DNA of 35,388 nt from an uncultured Anaerolineae bacterium (GTDB lineage: Bacteria; Chloroflexota; Anaerolineae; J036; Brachytrichaceae): the NCBI GenBank assembly GCA_937927775.1, contig CALBEF010000019.1, positions 1-35,388 on the forward strand. Reading direction: 5' to 3'. The notes under the pieces are model-generated. The model was given only the letters and a program-made list of their open reading frames with translations. It ran no database searches and was not told the DNA's origin. Both the position numbers and the translations under genes were made by a program. Positions 9,533-17,635 of the stretch are shown piece by piece (position 1 is the stretch's first letter; each line of letters starts with the position of its first letter).

Positions 9533-9584
9533 GGTGGGCAAGTCGGCCCTGTCGTGGCTGTGGGGCACAATGTGCGCGCAGAGA

Positions 9585-9609
9585 CTGTAGGGCAAGCCGC
9601 TGGCTTGCC
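9585..9609 (-). repeat. REP-like palindrome, copy 2 (inverted)
   Basis: CTGTAG is followed by GGCAAGCC, the three-base loop GCT, and GGCTTGCC. On the minus strand this reads as the palindrome followed by CCTACAG, the same flank as copy 1. It sits just upstream of the promoter-like TACAAT of the ABC-F gene. Confidence 0.7.
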
Positions 9610-9616
9610 ACCACAT

Positions 9617-9622
9617 TACAAT
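9617..9622 (+). promoter_or_regulatory. -10 element of the ABC-F gene
   Basis: TACAAT ends ten bases before ATG 9,633, which implies a leader of only about three bases. A GGGG run between the two could be read as a poor ribosome-binding site if transcription starts earlier. Confidence 0.45.
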
Positions 9623-9632
9623 TTGCGGGGCG

Positions 9633-11591
9633 ATGTCGATCATCACCGGCGCCGGCGTGGGCAAGTCGTTTGGCGCGTTTGACGTATTCACGGATTTCAA
9701 CTTCACCATCGCGCGCGGCGACAAGATCGCGCTGGTCGGCCCCAACGGTTCGGGCAAAACCACGCTGCTGCGCATCATCGCGGGGATGGACGAGCCGACG
9801 GCAGGCAGCGTCCACCACGCGCGCGGGATCAGCGCCGGCTATCTGGCCCAGACTGCCGAGGAATCCACCGAGCGCACCTTGTGGGAGGAGATGACCACCG
9901 CGTTCGGCGCAATCAACGCGATGGCCGAACGGTTGCAACGCCTGGAAGAGGAGATTGCCGCCGGCGACACAGCCGCGCTGGAATCGTATGGCCGGCTGCA
10001 ACACGACTTTGAACGGGCCGGCGGCTACGACGTGGACGCCCGCATCCGGCGCGTGTTGAGCGGGCTGGGGTTCAGGCCGGACGACGCGCAACAGCCCATG
10101 TCTCATCTGAGCGGCGGTCAGCGCGTGCGCGCGGCGCTGGCTCGCCTGTTGCTCCTGTCCCCGGATGTTCTGCTGCTTGACGAGCCAACCAATCACCTGG
10201 ATACCCAGGGCATCGAGTGGCTGGAGTCGTATCTGCAAGACTGGGAAGGCACACTGGTTGTCGTCTCGCACGATCGCTACTTTCTCGACGAAGTGAGCGA
10301 TTACGTGTGGGAGATGAACGTGCGCCGCGCGCCCGATGGCTCGCTCAGCCTGTCGCAGTTGGATCGCTATCGCGGGGGCTACACCGACTATGTTGCCCAG
10401 CGCGCCGAGCGCCGCGAGCGCCAACTGGCCGAGTATGAAGCCCAGCAGGCGTTCATCGCCAAACAGGCGGACTACATTCGGCGCAACATCGCCGGCCAGA
10501 ATGTGGCGCAGGCCAGGGGCCGGCTGAAGCGGCTGAACCGCATGGAACGGCTGGAAAAGCCGGTTGAGGCGCGCGCCATGTCGATTCGCCTGAACAGCGG
10601 CCCGCGCAGCGGCAACATCGTTCTGGAGACGCAGAATCTGGTGGTCGGTTACGCCGGGCAGACCGATGGCGCAGGCGGGAGGATGACGGGCCGCCCGTTG
10701 TTCAGAGCGCCGGATTTGCAGTTGCTGCGACTGGAGCGGGCGGCGCTGATCGGCCCCAACGGCGCCGGCAAAACAACTTTCCTCAAAACAATCTGCGGCG
10801 ACCTGGCGCCGCTGGAAGGCAGCGTCCGGCTCGGCGCGAACGTCAAGATCGGCTACTTCGCGCAGGCACATGAGGGGCTGGATCTCAACCAGACCGTGCT
10901 GGGGGAGCTGATGCGCGCGCGAGAAGATTTGACTGTGTCGCAGGCGCGCGCCATGCTGGGCCGCTTTCTGTTCAGCGGCGATGACGCCTTCAAGAAGATC
11001 GGCATGTTGAGCGGCGGCGAACGCGGGCGCGTGGCATTGGCTAAACTGACGTTGCAGGGAGCGAATCTGCTGCTCCTCGACGAGCCGACCAATCATCTCG
11101 ACATCCCCGCGCAGGAAATCCTGACCGGGGCGCTCGATCAGTTTGACGGCACGCTGTTGCTGGTCAGCCACGATCGCTACCTTGTGGCGGCGCTGGCGAC
11201 GCAGATCTGGTCGCTGGAGCGCGGGGACGACGGCCAAACGCGCCTGACGGTGTTCAAGGGAACGTATGATGCCTGGCTGAATGAGCGCGAGCGGCTGGCG
11301 GAAATTGCCGAACAGACCCGCAAGCAGGATGCCAGAACGCAGCAGTCAGAGGCCAGGAGTCAGAAGGCGCAGGAGACTCGCTCCAGGAACGCGGAAAAAG
11401 CCCGGCAGATGAAGATTGAGCAGACCGAGCAGCGCATCGAGGCTTTGGAGCAGCATCTGGCAGAGCTGACCCGGCGCATCCAGGAGGCCGGCGGCGACTT
11501 TGCGAAGATACAGGCGCTGAGCGCGGCCTATCAGCAAACACAGGATGATCTGGCGCGGGCGTGGGATGAGCTGGCGGCGCTGAGCGATTAG
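9633..11591 (+). CDS. ABC-F family ATPase
   Basis: Cytoplasmic protein of 652 residues with two fused ATP-binding domains and no membrane segment. ABC-F proteins bind the ribosome or aid translation, and some protect against antibiotics. Domain 1 has GPNGSGKTT, LSGGQRVR and VLLLDEPTNHLD. The linker at about 245-310 is rich in Arg/Lys/Gln. Domain 2 has GPNGAGKTT, LSGGERGR and LLLLDEPTNHLD. The C-terminal about 110 residues form a charged coiled coil like that of Uup. Part of that coiled coil (around residues 565-590, RTQQSEARSQKAQETRS) is encoded by a repeat word at 11,344-11,367. The gene converges on the CPBP gene with only four bases between stop codons. The exact subfamily (Uup, EttA, resistance type) is unclear. 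Confidence 0.95.
   Translation: MSIITGAGVGKSFGAFDVFTDFNFTIARGDKIALVGPNGSGKTTLLRIIAGMDEPTAGSVHHARGISAGYLAQTAEESTERTLWEEMTTAFGAINAMAERLQRLEEEIAAGDTAALESYGRLQHDFERAGGYDVDARIRRVLSGLGFRPDDAQQPMSHLSGGQRVRAALARLLLLSPDVLLLDEPTNHLDTQGIEWLESYLQDWEGTLVVVSHDRYFLDEVSDYVWEMNVRRAPDGSLSLSQLDRYRGGYTDYVAQRAERRERQLAEYEAQQAFIAKQADYIRRNIAGQNVAQARGRLKRLNRMERLEKPVEARAMSIRLNSGPRSGNIVLETQNLVVGYAGQTDGAGGRMTGRPLFRAPDLQLLRLERAALIGPNGAGKTTFLKTICGDLAPLEGSVRLGANVKIGYFAQAHEGLDLNQTVLGELMRAREDLTVSQARAMLGRFLFSGDDAFKKIGMLSGGERGRVALAKLTLQGANLLLLDEPTNHLDIPAQEILTGALDQFDGTLLLVSHDRYLVAALATQIWSLERGDDGQTRLTVFKGTYDAWLNERERLAEIAEQTRKQDARTQQSEARSQKAQETRSRNAEKARQMKIEQTEQRIEALEQHLAELTRRIQEAGGDFAKIQALSAAYQQTQDDLARAWDELAALSD
11344..11367 (+). 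repeat. heptamer-like word inside the ABC-F coding region
   Basis: AGTCAGA, GGCCAGG and AGTCAGA are contiguous seven-base units, followed by AGG. They encode a Ser/Gln/Arg-rich stretch of the C-terminal coiled coil. The array is short, so chance or ordinary coiled-coil repetition remains possible. Confidence 0.4.
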
Positions 11592-11595
11592 GGAG

Positions 11596-12597
11596 TCAGA
11601 CGCCGGCCAGCAGCACGCTGGCGAAGTTGTACAGGAAGTGCGCCAGAATGCAAATCGTCACCGATGTGCGCTGACGCAGCACGCCAAGAAACAGGCCGAT
11701 GACAAACACGACCGCGGTCGCGATCGAGATGAAGTACTGGACGTGGAATGTGGCGAAGACCAGCGCCGTCATGACGACGCCAAAGCGTCGCTGATACGCG
11801 CCACGAAAGAACAGTTCTTCGCCGATGCCGGCGGTGAGGCCGATGGCGAATGCGCCGGGCAGGCCGGTGAAGTTCTTCATCAGTTCGCTCGACACGCCGC
11901 CCACGCGCTGGTAACTGGCCGGATCGATCTGCGCCCACGCCTGGTCGGCGGCCATCGCCAGGCCGATCAGCGCCGCCGTCACAACAATCGCCAGCGCCAG
12001 GTGCGCGGGGCGTGGAACGGTCAACCCCAGACGCTCGATAACCTCATCCCAGTTGCGCCGGGTAAGCCATCCGACGGCCAGCAACGCTGCGACGGATAAT
12101 GTGAGCAGCGGGAAGATGAGGATATCCATGAACGTCGCGCTGATGCCCTGACCTTCGATCTGCGACAACAACTCCGGCGTGAGCAGGCTGTTGGTCAGAA
12201 TCATCTGCGCGAAATTGCCGCCGACCACGGTTGCCGTCATCGAGAGGGCTGTGATGTGCACCATGGAGTTGGGATCGATGGGGAACAGGCGGGCGGCAGC
12301 CTGACGGACGGGCTTCAACAGCATGGCGAGGGCAACTGCGCAGCCGGCGATCATGACGGCAGCCACCCCATACCAGTCGGCTTCGATGGCGACCGCCGGC
12401 TCGCGCGCGGCCATCACGGGCTGCAACATGCCGACCAGAACGAGCATGAGTCCAACGCCGATCAACCCGATATTCAGGATGCTCAGGTAGACGAACTGCA
12501 ACGCGCGGATGTTGGTGTTGCGCTCCGCGACGTTGGCCAGCAGGATGCCGATCAGAAAAGGCAGGATGAAAAACAGCGTGACCACGGCATTATCCAT
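11596..12597 (-). CDS. CPBP-family intramembrane metalloprotease
   Basis: Polytopic membrane protein of 333 residues with about eight hydrophobic segments. The CAAX-protease/bacteriocin-processing (CPBP, ABI) motifs are all present near the C-terminus: EELFFRGAYQRRFG (motif 1, EExxxR), ATFHVQYF (motif 2, FxxxH) and AHFLYNF (motif 3, HxxxN). These residues bind the catalytic metal inside the membrane in related enzymes. Substrates are unknown for most bacterial members; roles range from peptide-pheromone processing to regulated proteolysis. The gene is isolated on its strand between the ABC-F and kinase genes. ATG 12,597 lies eight bases after TATAAT and has no ribosome-binding site. Confidence 0.9.
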   Translation of the reverse strand: MDNAVVTLFFILPFLIGILLANVAERNTNIRALQFVYLSILNIGLIGVGLMLVLVGMLQPVMAAREPAVAIEADWYGVAAVMIAGCAVALAMLLKPVRQAAARLFPIDPNSMVHITALSMTATVVGGNFAQMILTNSLLTPELLSQIEGQGISATFMDILIFPLLTLSVAALLAVGWLTRRNWDEVIERLGLTVPRPAHLALAIVVTAALIGLAMAADQAWAQIDPASYQRVGGVSSELMKNFTGLPGAFAIGLTAGIGEELFFRGAYQRRFGVVMTALVFATFHVQYFISIATAVVFVIGLFLGVLRQRTSVTICILAHFLYNFASVLLAGV

Positions 12598-12605
12598 CGG
12601 CAGGG

Positions 12606-12611
12606 ATTATA
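12606..12611 (-). promoter_or_regulatory. -10 element of the CPBP gene (leaderless start)
   Basis: On the minus strand a perfect TATAAT is followed by eight bases and ATG 12,597. No Shine-Dalgarno sequence fits in the gap, so transcription would begin at or one base from the start codon. Confidence 0.6.
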
Positions 12612-12688
12612 GGCGCTTCGCGGGTGGTCAGCCTGCCTTCCCGCAGATTCAGGGCAGAAAGCTGTGCGCGGGGGCGCCGTTGCCGCTG

Positions 12689-12715
12689 TTGTACACTGTG
12701 CGCGCCCGGTAGTAT
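12689..12715 (+). promoter_or_regulatory. promoter of the kinase gene
   Basis: TTGTAC at 12,689 and TAGTAT at 12,710 are separated by 15 bases. Transcription would start close to 12,722-12,725, at the beginning of a six-codon upstream ORF. Confidence 0.45.
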
Positions 12716-12724
12716 GGACGATTC

Positions 12725-12745
12725 ATGACGCAGGCCGGGCTGTGA
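12725..12745 (+). CDS. six-codon leader ORF before the kinase
   Basis: ATG 12,725 starts an ORF encoding MTQAGL that ends in TGA at 12,743-12,745, three bases before the kinase ATG. Its ATG lies nine bases after TAGTAT, so it may be read as a leaderless start with re-initiation or coupling at the kinase. The kinase itself has no Shine-Dalgarno sequence. It could equally be a chance ORF. Confidence 0.25.
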   Translation: MTQAGL

Positions 12746-12748
12746 ACC

Positions 12749-14209
12749 ATGCAGAAATTTGCTTCTTATCGTGACCTGACCGAGATTGGCCGGGGGGGCA
12801 TGGCGACGGTGTACCGCGCGACGGCCCCGCACGGCAATCTGGTTGCCATCAAGATTCTGGATCGCCATCTGGCGGCCGATCCTGTCGCCCGGCTGCGCTT
12901 TCAGCACGAAGGCGCGCTTACGTTGATGCACCCTAACGTGGCGCGGGTGCTGGAGTATGGCGAGCACGACGGCCAGCCGTACATCGTGATGGAGTACGTC
13001 GCCGGCGAATCGCTGGATCGCTTGATTGCGCGCAGGGGCCGGCTGACGCCGGAAGAATACGCGCCGATTCTGACCGATGTGGCGCGCGCGCTGGACTACG
13101 CGCACAAGCACGGCGTGATCCACCGCGACGTGAAGCCCAGCAACATTCTGATTCGGACAAACGGGCAGGCCGTGCTGGGCGATTTTGGCGTGGCCAGGTT
13201 GCTGGAGCAGACGGCCTACACGGCCACGCGGACACGCATCGGCTCGGCGCTGTACATGTCGCCGGAACAGGCAGCCGGCGCGTATGAGTTGACGCCGGCC
13301 AGCGACATCTACGCGCTGGGCGTGACGACGTACTATGCGTTGTGCGGCCGGCACCCGTTTGAAGGGGCCAACGAAATTGCCGTGGCGCGCATGCACATCG
13401 ACGAACCGCCTCAGCCGCCCAGCGTCGTTGCGCCGGACATCCCGAAGCCGGTCAGCGATATTGTGTTGTGGGCGTTGCACAAGCGGCCGGCGTTCAGGCC
13501 GCAATCGGCCGGCCAGTTTGCGAGCGAGTTTCGGCGCGCCATGTCGGCTGCGGTGCTCCCTGCGCTGCAGCCGGCCTCTGCAGAAGCGCAGTTGGAGCCA
13601 GCGGCTCGCCGGGAAGTTGATGTCGTTGGGCCGGAGCAGACCGGCATTCGACCCCGGCAGATTTTTCTGACGCTGGTGGCGGCGGCGATTGTTGTTGCGC
13701 TGGCGCTGGTGGCGCTGTTCAACATGTCGGGGCGCTCAGCGCAGGAGGTGACGCCGTCAGGCCCGCGCATCGACGCCGGCGTGGAGCTGAACCCGGCCTG
13801 GGGCGTCTCTGGCGCTGCGCCAACTTTCACGCCAGCGCCGGCATTTGCGCTGACGCCGATCACGCCGACGCCGGAGATGTTGATTCTGCTCCCCCTGCCG
13901 GAGCTGCCCACACTGCCCCCGCTGTCGCTGCCTACCCCGGCGCCGGCCGCTACGCCCACGCTTGCGCCCACTCAGCCGGCGTTTACACCGGAGCCTGAGC
14001 CGCCGACAGTCACACCAACGCCTTTGCCTGTCACGCCGCCCCAGGAACCGACGGCTACCCCGTCCCCCATCCCGACACCAACCGACCTCCCCACCGAGAC
14101 ACCCACCACGACGCCGACCGAGGCGCCGACCGATATCCCAACTGAGACACCGCTGCCCACATCGACCGAGCCGGTTACGCCAACCCTTGACCCCAGCGCG
14201 ACGCCGTGA
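12749..14209 (+). CDS. membrane-bound Hanks-type Ser/Thr protein kinase
   Basis: Receptor-like protein kinase of 486 residues. The cytoplasmic kinase domain (about 5-270) has all key elements: glycine loop IGRGGMATVY, Lys35 in VAIK, HRDVKPSN with Asp127, DFG at 145-147, GSALYMSPEQ in the activation segment, and SDIYALG. A single transmembrane helix follows at about 305-325 (FLTLVAAAIVVALALVALF). The outside part, about 340-486, is a Thr/Pro-rich low-complexity tail built of TPTP, PTLPP and TETP units. It has no PASTA domain, so it probably spans or contacts the cell wall, or is glycosylated, rather than sensing muropeptides in the PknB manner. No partner phosphatase or FHA protein is nearby. 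Confidence 0.94.
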   Translation: MQKFASYRDLTEIGRGGMATVYRATAPHGNLVAIKILDRHLAADPVARLRFQHEGALTLMHPNVARVLEYGEHDGQPYIVMEYVAGESLDRLIARRGRLTPEEYAPILTDVARALDYAHKHGVIHRDVKPSNILIRTNGQAVLGDFGVARLLEQTAYTATRTRIGSALYMSPEQAAGAYELTPASDIYALGVTTYYALCGRHPFEGANEIAVARMHIDEPPQPPSVVAPDIPKPVSDIVLWALHKRPAFRPQSAGQFASEFRRAMSAAVLPALQPASAEAQLEPAARREVDVVGPEQTGIRPRQIFLTLVAAAIVVALALVALFNMSGRSAQEVTPSGPRIDAGVELNPAWGVSGAAPTFTPAPAFALTPITPTPEMLILLPLPELPTLPPLSLPTPAPAATPTLAPTQPAFTPEPEPPTVTPTPLPVTPPQEPTATPSPIPTPTDLPTETPTTTPTEAPTDIPTETPLPTSTEPVTPTLDPSATP

Positions 14210-14230
14210 GCGGTCGTTTGCGTAGAACAA

Positions 14231-14275
14231 GACAAGCCCGGCGGCTGCGGACAAGCCCGGCGGCTTGTCCTACAT
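14231..14275 (+). repeat. REP-like palindrome, copy 3 with a partial duplicate
   Basis: GACAAGCCCGGCGGCT (14,231-14,246) is followed by a full copy, GGACAAGCC (14,249-14,257) and GGCTTGTCC (14,262-14,270) around a CGGC loop, then TACAT. The T in GGCTTGTCC is matched by the A in GGACAAGCC, so the stem is preserved by a compensatory change relative to copy 1. The rest of the 200-base kinase-uvrA spacer holds a TAGACT box at about 14,292 that may serve uvrA. Confidence 0.75.
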
Positions 14276-14410
14276 GGCTCGAACACCTGTGCTAGACTTG
14301 TGCGGTTAGGGCCTTCACACAGGCCGAATTGAGAGCGGGCTACAGGGTCACTTTGAAATGAGGGCCGGCGGCTTCAATATGCCGGCTGCGCAAGGGTGAG
14401 GACAAGGGCG

Positions 14411-17400
14411 ATGCAGGAGAATATCGTCGTGCGCGGGGCGCGCGTGCACAACTTGAAGAACATCACGGTCGAGATCCCGCGCGACAAGATGGTGGTTATC
14501 ACCGGCCTGAGCGGCAGTGGCAAATCGTCGCTGGCGTTCGACACCATCTTTGCCGAGGGTCAGCGCCGGTATGTGGAGAGCCTGTCGGCCTACGCCCGGC
14601 AATTCCTGGGCCAGATGGAAAAGCCGGATGTGGATCAGATCGATGGATTGTCGCCGGCGGTGTCGATCGATCAGAAGGGCGCCAGCCACAACCCGCGCTC
14701 GACGGTGGGCACCGTCACCGAGATCTACGACTACCTGCGCCTGATGTTCGCCCGCATCGGCGTGCCCTATAGCCCCGTGACCGGCCAGCCGCTCATCTCG
14801 CAATCGGCCGATAGCATCGTGGATTCGATCGCCGCCCTGCCGCCGGGCACGCGGGTGCAAATCCTCGCCCCGCTCGTCAAGGATAAAAAGGGGCATCACC
14901 AGCAGGTGTTCGAGGATGTGCGCCGGGAGGGCTTTGTGCGCGTGCGGGTGGATGGGGAAATCCGCGATGTGAACGAGGCGTTTGAACTCGACCGCTACAA
15001 GATTCACAACATCGAGGCCGTTGTGGATCGACTGGTGGTGGTGGGTAAGGTTGGTCAGGTTGATAAGGTTGGCAAGGCTGGCAAGGTTTATAAGGTTCAG
15101 AAGCTGAGCCATTTGACGGACGTTGACAACGACGATGAGTATGCTCAGTTCATCACTCGGCTGACCGACTCGGTCGAGACGGCGCTCAAGTTGGGGGATG
15201 GGTTCTGCATCGCCATGGTGCAGGAACCGGAGACCAGAGCACAGAGCACAGAACACAGACAAGACGCAGAGGGCGGCGAATCGTCGATCGTTAATCCACA
15301 ATCGTCAATCCCGCAATGGCGCGATTTGCTGTACAGCGAAAAGCGGGTTGACCCCGCCACCGGCCTGGCCTTTCCGGAGCTGGAGCCGCGCTTGTTTTCG
15401 TTCAACTCGCCGGATGGAGCCTGCCCGGAGTGTCAGGGTCTGGGCAGCAAGATGGAGATCGACCCGGCGCTGGTCGTGCCCAACACCGACCTCAGTCTGG
15501 ATGACGGCGCAATTGCCGTCATGGAATGGTCGGACGACGAGAATTACTACGGCCAACTGCTGTCGGCCACCTGCGAGGCGTACAAGATCCCCACGAATAA
15601 GGCATGGAGCAAGCTGAGCGAGGCCCAGCGGCAGATCATTCTGTATGGCACGGGCGACGAGCAGGTAAAGGTGCAGTATCGCAGCCGGCTGGGCGACCAG
15701 CGCCTGTTCAGCACGCGCTTTGAAGGCATCGTGCCCAACCTGATGCGCCGGTACCGCGAAAGCTCGTCGGACTACATCCGCAACAAGATCGAGGAGTTCA
15801 TGACCTACCGCGAGTGCCCCACCTGCCATGGGCGGCGCCTGCGGCCAGAGGTGCTGGCTGTCAAAGTGGCGGGCAAAAACATCGCTGAAGTGGCCGACAT
15901 GAGCATCAAGCAGGCGCTGGCATGGGTCAACGAGCTGTGGGGCGCGGCCGGGCGAGGAAACCGGGATGACAGGGTGACAGGTGACACGGTGAGGGGGAAC
16001 AGCGTCGTGTTGTCCGAAAAGGAGCGGACGATTGCGCTGCCGATTTTGAAAGAGGTGCGGGCGCGCTTGCAGTTCATGGTGGACGTGGGTCTGGATTATC
16101 TGACGCTGAGCCGGGCAGCCATGACCCTCAGCGGCGGGGAGGCGCAGCGCATCCGGCTGGCAACGCAGATCGGATCGCAACTGATGGGCGTGCTGTATGT
16201 TCTGGATGAGCCGAGCATTGGCCTGCACCCGCGCGACCAGGCCCGGCTGATTGCCACATTGCACAAGCTGCGCGATCTGGGCAACACCGTGCTGGTGGTC
16301 GAGCACGACGACGACACCATGCGCGCGGCGGACTGGATCATCGACATGGGGCCGGGAGCGGGCGAGCACGGCGGACAGGTGGTGGCAGCCGGCACGATCA
16401 GGGACATCATGAAGAGCAAGGCGTCCCTGACCGGCGCATACCTGAGCGGGCGACAGCGCATCCTGCCGCCAGCGAAGCGACGCAACGGCAACGGCAAAAA
16501 GATCACCATCAAGGGCGCGCGCGAGAACAATCTGAAGAACGTCAGTGTGGACATTCCGCTGGGCCGCTTTGTGTGTGTCACGGGCGTGAGCGGCAGCGGC
16601 AAGAGTTCGCTCATCATCGAATGCCTGTACAAGAAGACGGCCAACGCGCTCAACGGGGCGATGGAGCGGCCGGGCGACATGGACGAGGTGCTGGGCCTGG
16701 AACACCTGGACAAGGTGATCAACATCGATCAGCAGCCGATCGGCCGCACGCCGCGCTCGAACCCGGCCACGTACACCGGCCTGTGGACGCCCCTGCGCGA
16801 TCTGTTTGCCGCGTTGCCGGAGAGCAGGATGCGCGGCTACAAGAGCGGCCGGTTTTCCTTCAACGTCAAGGGGGGCCGCTGCGAGGCGTGCGAAGGCCAG
16901 GGCGTCATTCAGATTCAGATGCAGTTCATGCCGGATCTGTATGTGACCTGCGACGTGTGCCACGGCACGCGCTTCAACCGCGAGACCCTGCAGGTGCGTT
17001 ACAAAGGCAGGAACATCGCCGAAGTGCTGGATATGACGGTGAGCGAAGCGCGCGAATTCTTCAGGGATATCCCGGCTGTCGCGCGCAAGCTGGACACGCT
17101 GATCGAGGTCGGTTTGGGCTATATCCGCCTGGGCCAGCCGGCCACCACGCTGAGCGGCGGCGAGGCGCAGCGCGTCAAACTGTCGCGCGAGCTGAGCAAG
17201 CGCGCCACCGGGCGCACGTTGTACGTGCTCGACGAGCCGTCGGTGGGGTTGCACGCGGCAGACGTGCACAAACTGATCCATGTGCTGAACCGGCTGGTGG
17301 ACGACGGCAACACAGTCGTAGTGATCGAACACAACCTGGACATCATCAAGGTGGCGGACTGGATCATCGACCTGGGGCCGGAGGGCGGCGACGGCGGCGG

Positions 17401-17575
17401 GGAAATTGTCGCGCAGGGCACGCCGGAGATGATTGCCGCCGTGGCCGGCTCGCACACAGGGGAATATCTGAGGCCGGCGCTGGAGAAGTTTTCAGATTCC
17501 CGGAGACTCGAAGACTCCGGGAATCGCGGAAAATCCGGGGCTGCCAGAGCTAAGCGTCGGACAACAAGTGTTTGA
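14411..17575 (+). CDS. uvrA: excinuclease ABC subunit A with in-frame repeat insertions
   Basis: DNA-damage sensor ATPase of nucleotide excision repair, which loads UvrB at lesions. The protein is 1,054 residues against the usual 940-960. Both ATPase modules are intact: [21 protein letters not shown] and [15 protein letters not shown] in the first; [21 protein letters not shown] and [12 protein letters not shown] in the second. The DNA-binding zinc module CEACEG...CDVCHG is complete. The first zinc module lacks one Cys pair: the site usually reading ACPxCG is VDPATG, while CPEC is kept. Extra length sits at about 212-247 (GKV repeats), 273-306, 510-535 and the C-terminal 27 residues, each coinciding with a DNA repeat. 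ATG 14,411 gives the family N-terminus. No uvrB or uvrC is present here. Confidence 0.96.
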   Translation: MQENIVVRGARVHNLKNITVEIPRDKMVVITGLSGSGKSSLAFDTIFAEGQRRYVESLSAYARQFLGQMEKPDVDQIDGLSPAVSIDQKGASHNPRSTVGTVTEIYDYLRLMFARIGVPYSPVTGQPLISQSADSIVDSIAALPPGTRVQILAPLVKDKKGHHQQVFEDVRREGFVRVRVDGEIRDVNEAFELDRYKIHNIEAVVDRLVVVGKVGQVDKVGKAGKVYKVQKLSHLTDVDNDDEYAQFITRLTDSVETALKLGDGFCIAMVQEPETRAQSTEHRQDAEGGESSIVNPQSSIPQWRDLLYSEKRVDPATGLAFPELEPRLFSFNSPDGACPECQGLGSKMEIDPALVVPNTDLSLDDGAIAVMEWSDDENYYGQLLSATCEAYKIPTNKAWSKLSEAQRQIILYGTGDEQVKVQYRSRLGDQRLFSTRFEGIVPNLMRRYRESSSDYIRNKIEEFMTYRECPTCHGRRLRPEVLAVKVAGKNIAEVADMSIKQALAWVNELWGAAGRGNRDDRVTGDTVRGNSVVLSEKERTIALPILKEVRARLQFMVDVGLDYLTLSRAAMTLSGGEAQRIRLATQIGSQLMGVLYVLDEPSIGLHPRDQARLIATLHKLRDLGNTVLVVEHDDDTMRAADWIIDMGPGAGEHGGQVVAAGTIRDIMKSKASLTGAYLSGRQRILPPAKRRNGNGKKITIKGARENNLKNVSVDIPLGRFVCVTGVSGSGKSSLIIECLYKKTANALNGAMERPGDMDEVLGLEHLDKVINIDQQPIGRTPRSNPATYTGLWTPLRDLFAALPESRMRGYKSGRFSFNVKGGRCEACEGQGVIQIQMQFMPDLYVTCDVCHGTRFNRETLQVRYKGRNIAEVLDMTVSEAREFFRDIPAVARKLDTLIEVGLGYIRLGQPATTLSGGEAQRVKLSRELSKRATGRTLYVLDEPSVGLHAADVHKLIHVLNRLVDDGNTVVVIEHNLDIIKVADWIIDLGPEGGDGGGEIVAQGTPEMIAAVAGSHTGEYLRPALEKFSDSRRLEDSGNRGKSGAARAKRRTTSV
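15044..15106 (+). repeat. GGTAAGGTT nonamer array inside uvrA
   Basis: Six consecutive nine-base units of the form GGTAAGGTT (with variants GGTCAGGTT, GATAAGGTT, GGCAAGGCT, GGCAAGGTT, TATAAGGTT) are followed by CAGAAGCTG. They are aligned to codons and encode [18 protein letters not shown]. The array interrupts the segment between VVDRLVV and [15 protein letters not shown], which are normally separated by only a few residues in UvrA. Confidence 0.9.
15234..15273 (+). repeat. AGAGCAC heptamer array inside uvrA
   Basis: AGAGCAC, AGAGCAC, AGAACAC and a decayed AGACAAG form a run of seven-base units within the second insertion. A seven-base unit shifts frame each copy, so 21 bases give one heptapeptide cycle, here RAQSTEH, which is seen in the protein as [12 protein letters not shown]. 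Confidence 0.85.
15279..15310 (-). repeat. ATTGACG heptamer array inside uvrA
   Basis: On the minus strand this reads ATTGACG, ATTGTGG, ATTAACG, ATCGACG, ATT. It is the same word as in the spacers at 804 and 5,311. On the uvrA coding strand it is in the stop-free orientation and gives [10 protein letters not shown]. Confidence 0.85.
15964..15997 (+). repeat. GGTGACA-type array inside uvrA
   Basis: GGATGACA, GGGTGACA, GGTGACA and CGGTGAGG are successive seven- and eight-base variants of one word. They encode [13 protein letters not shown] at the third insertion, between helices that are directly joined in typical UvrA proteins. Confidence 0.7.
17495..17525 (+). repeat. 31-base hairpin element, copy 1 (in uvrA C-terminus)
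   Basis: GATTCCCGGAG (17,495-17,505) pairs perfectly with CTCCGGGAATC (17,515-17,525) across a nine-base loop. It encodes [11 protein letters not shown] in the uvrA tail, beyond the point where UvrA proteins normally end. A second copy lies 142 bases downstream. Confidence 0.85.
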
Positions 17576-17635
17576 CGGTGGCAGCATTGCCATCACGCCG
17601 GGCTTCGCAACACCGGCGGTAGACCTCTTGCGCAG

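Noticed and set aside
9447-11237. Minus-strand ORF (596 codons) opposite the ABC-F gene
   Set aside because: Antisense shadow; composition is dominated by Gln/His/Arg and the plus strand encodes both ATPase cassettes.
15305-17455. Long minus-strand ORF (716 codons) opposite uvrA
   Set aside because: Same kind of shadow; the plus strand carries conserved UvrA motifs throughout.
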